DNA of 7,353 bases from an archaeon (lineage in GTDB: Archaea > Thermoproteota > Nitrososphaeria > Nitrososphaerales > Gagatemarchaeaceae): NCBI GenBank assembly GCA_021822995.1, contig JAKAPN010000051.1, forward strand, positions 1 to 7,353. Direction: 5' to 3'. The position numbers and the translations under genes were made by a program. The notes below the pieces were generated by a model, which made no database searches, was not told the DNA's origin, and was given only the letters and a program-made list of their open reading frames with translations. Positions within the stretch are counted from its first letter, which is position 1. The number at the start of each line of letters is the position of its first letter. Shown here one piece after another: positions 5,717-7,353 of this stretch.

Positions 5717-6934
5717 ATGCCGATCAGGATAGGACTAATCGGGAAGACCAATGCAGGAAAGACGACCCTGTTCAACTCGATGACCCTGCTGTCCGGCGAG
5801 GTTTCGAACTATCCGTTCACCACGAAGTCGCCGGAGACGGGCGTAGCTAGCGTGGTGACTTTGTGCGTTCACAAAGAGTTCGGAGTGGAAGACAGCCCGA
5901 TCAACTCGAAATGCGAAGATGGATGGAGGTTCATTCCAGTCGAGGTCACCGACCTTCCAGGCTTGATCAAGGGGGCGTGGATGGGGAAGGGACTCGGGAA
6001 CCAGTTCCTCAGCGTTGCGGCGCAGTCAGATGCGCTCCTGCATGTGGTCGATGCTTCAGGGAGCGTGGACAAGGATGGGAAGATTTCAGAGCCCGGGACA
6101 GGGGACCCCATGGCGGACTTCGCCGATGTAGAGCTGGAGCTGGTGCTGTGGTACACGAAACTGTTCACCCAGAACCTCCCAAAGATCTCGAAGCTCTCCA
6201 AGACCCCCAGCTATGGCGTTCCGGCTGCGGTCGAAGAAGTGATGCATGGGATAGGGGTGAGGAAGGAGCACGTGGTGTTGGCGATGAAGGATGCGATGCT
6301 CGAAGAAAAGGCGTTCGACTCCTGGAATGAGAAGGAGGTTCAGAGCTTTTGCTGGTCGCTGAGGGAATACTCGAAACCCACGCTTCTGATAGCGAACAAG
6401 ATGGACCTCCCGTTCGCAGCAGAGAACTTCAAGAGAATCCGGGAGAAATACAAGGGGCTCATCGTTGTGCCCACCAGCGGTGAGGCCGAACTTACTCTCC
6501 GACGTGCGGAAGCGAAGGCGCTCATAAAGTACGTTCCCGGCGAGGAGCGGTTCGATATCTTGAAGCCCCAAGATCTTAACGACTCGCAGAAGAGCGCCCT
6601 TGCGTACATCAGGCGGAAGGTGTTCGGGGAGTACCTAAGGACGGGGGTGCAGTTCGCTCTCAATTCTGTCATATTCAAACTCCTCAAAGAGAACGCCGTG
6701 TACCCCGTCCACGACCCCCAGAAGCTATCTGACAAGAACGGGAGGATACTTCCAGATGTCCATCTCCTCCCCAGCGGGTCCACCGTGGAGGATCTGGCGA
6801 GAGACATCCACACCGACCTTGTGAAGGGGCTGCTCTATGCCATAGATGTCAGGACGGGCCTTCACCTCCCCACGAACTATGTCATGAGAGACCGGGACGT
6901 CCTTTCGATAGTGTCTACGTCCAAGGAAAACTGA
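5717..6934 (+). CDS. Obg/YchF-family GTPase with C-terminal TGS domain
   Basis: 405 residues. G1 P-loop is GKTNAGKT (9-16), switch I region NYPFTT (31-36), G3 DLPGL (79-83), and G4 NKMD (227-230) specifies guanine. The segment after G4 (VVPTSGEA, 250-257) occupies the G5 position. A helical insertion of the Obg/YchF type lies between G3 and G4 (about 115-215). The C-terminal TGS domain (about 327-400) shows the ILPDVHLLPSGSTVEDLA block, then IH, then a DRDVLSIVS end. Archaeal members are about 390-400 residues and are thought to associate with ribosomes or RNA; the exact job is not known. The NKxD motif contrasts with the NxxE of bacterial YchF and human OLA1, which prefer ATP. The start is ATG with no strong ribosome site. 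priL follows after 37 bases on the same strand. Confidence 0.88.
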   Translation: MPIRIGLIGKTNAGKTTLFNSMTLLSGEVSNYPFTTKSPETGVASVVTLCVHKEFGVEDSPINSKCEDGWRFIPVEVTDLPGLIKGAWMGKGLGNQFLSVAAQSDALLHVVDASGSVDKDGKISEPGTGDPMADFADVELELVLWYTKLFTQNLPKISKLSKTPSYGVPAAVEEVMHGIGVRKEHVVLAMKDAMLEEKAFDSWNEKEVQSFCWSLREYSKPTLLIANKMDLPFAAENFKRIREKYKGLIVVPTSGEAELTLRRAEAKALIKYVPGEERFDILKPQDLNDSQKSALAYIRRKVFGEYLRTGVQFALNSVIFKLLKENAVYPVHDPQKLSDKNGRILPDVHLLPSGSTVEDLARDIHTDLVKGLLYAIDVRTGLHLPTNYVMRDRDVLSIVSTSKEN

Positions 6935-6941
6935 CAAGGGC

Positions 6942-6946
6942 TTAAA
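6942..6946 (+). promoter_or_regulatory. possible TATA element of priL
   Basis: TTAAA is centred 28 bases before the TTG at 6972, in the otherwise GC-rich 37-base gap. That distance predicts a leaderless or nearly leaderless transcript starting at the TTG. Confidence 0.35.
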
Positions 6947-6971
6947 GGCCCCAGAAGGCCGGCAAGCAAGG

Positions 6972-7353
6972 TTGCCATACGGGACTCCGCTCCTGTCAGA
7001 CCTCGAACTGAGATATCCGTTCGCGCCCAGGTCAAGGAAGTTCTTCGAGTCAATACCGGTCGAGGAGAGCCTGGCGAGCAAGGAGGTTCTGGAACAGACC
7101 CAAAATCGCCTCCTCAGCTCCGTAGGGAGGGTGAAGTATGTACCCAGCATGTCTGAGCTTGTCGAGTTCTCGAGCTTCTTCGCGGCCGCGCTTGTGGCGA
7201 GCCAGGATCAGGTGCTTTCTTCCCGCTTTTCTAAGAAAGAGGGGGAGCGGGCGAAGGGGTTCTTCGTAAATGAAGTTCCTGCCAACAAGATGACTGTAAT
7301 GGCGGAGTGCTTCGGAGCCGACTTGCGGGGGTCGGGCGGCGGTTCTAGATCGG
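6972..7353 (+). CDS. priL: DNA primase large subunit PriL, 5' part (runs off window end)
   Basis: 127 residues are open to the window edge. The N-terminal archaeal primase large-subunit pattern is visible: LELRYPFAPRSRKFFESIP (11-29, the YPF...A/R block), then helical segments VEFSSFFAAALVASQ (64-78) and LSSRFSKKEGERAKGFF (82-98). PriL partners with the catalytic PriS in the archaeal/eukaryotic primase, which makes RNA or DNA primers at replication forks. The N-terminal half contacts PriS. The C-terminal 4Fe-4S domain, needed for initiation, lies outside the window. The start TTG at 6972 is chosen because it lies shortly before the conserved block, with a TATA-like TTAAA 28 bases upstream; the frame is open further upstream, but only inside the GTPase gene. 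The family call is from motif resemblance, without a full-length comparison. Confidence 0.78.
   Translation, partial: MPYGTPLLSDLELRYPFAPRSRKFFESIPVEESLASKEVLEQTQNRLLSSVGRVKYVPSMSELVEFSSFFAAALVASQDQVLSSRFSKKEGERAKGFFVNEVPANKMTVMAECFGADLRGSGGGSRS

Noticed and set aside
6086..6571. 161-codon open frame on the minus strand inside the GTPase gene
   Set aside because: It lies wholly opposite a well-supported gene, has no recognisable motif and has the skewed composition of an antisense shadow in GC-rich DNA.
6945..6960. GGCC-N6-GGCC hairpin as a terminator of the GTPase gene
   Set aside because: The stem is only four base pairs and no U-run follows; archaeal terminators are mainly U-rich tracts.
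6725..7150. 141-codon minus-strand open frame spanning the GTPase end and priL start
   Set aside because: Both overlapped regions encode recognisable conserved motifs on the plus strand; the minus frame has none.
1..7353. CRISPR arrays, transposons, tRNA or rRNA genes, integration sites
   Set aside because: No regularly spaced repeats, transposase motifs, terminal inverted repeats or clover-leaf sequences were seen; all gaps are 130 bases or less.

Overview
The window looks like chromosomal DNA from an archaeon. It carries an archaeal class I release factor (aRF1), an archaeal-type UMP kinase, a YchF/Obg-type TGS GTPase and the start of the primase large subunit PriL. It also has TATA-like elements close upstream of genes, a small C2H2 zinc-finger tail and a DUF4382-like exported protein. 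The DNA is moderately GC-rich by eye. Six of the eight gene starts visible here are TTG or GTG. The phylum cannot be fixed from this sequence; a mesophilic Nitrososphaerota, Bathyarchaeia or Thermoplasmatota-like lineage would fit, but this is a guess.

Layout. Bases 2-103 are the end of a small zinc-finger protein. Bases 156-995 (+) encode a PEP mutase/isocitrate lyase superfamily enzyme. It converges, with a 4-base overlap, on a minus-strand pair: a UMP kinase gene (1989-2657), followed 22 bases later by a membrane protein with a DUF21-like domain and two CBS domains (992-1966). A 130-base divergent spacer holds one palindromic TATA element and separates the UMP kinase gene from aRF1 (2788-4032, +). 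aRF1 ends tail-to-tail, through a shared CTAG, with a DUF4382-like exported protein gene (4029-5066, -). A second divergent spacer (104 bases, with an A/T core inside an inverted repeat) leads to a membrane-anchored winged-helix protein (5171-5656, +). Then come the GTPase (5717-6934, +) and the 5' end of priL (6972 to the window end, +).

Function. Most genes are housekeeping: pyrimidine nucleotide supply, translation termination, a ribosome-linked GTPase and replication priming. The less ordinary parts are the exported DUF4382-like protein beside a membrane-bound winged-helix protein, the CBS membrane protein beside UMP kinase, the enzyme with an apparently lost metal ligand, and a short leader ORF in frame with aRF1 and closed by UGA. 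No CRISPR array, mobile element, tRNA, rRNA or convincing terminator was seen. No clear new defence or mobile system is present; the findings are gene-level oddities.
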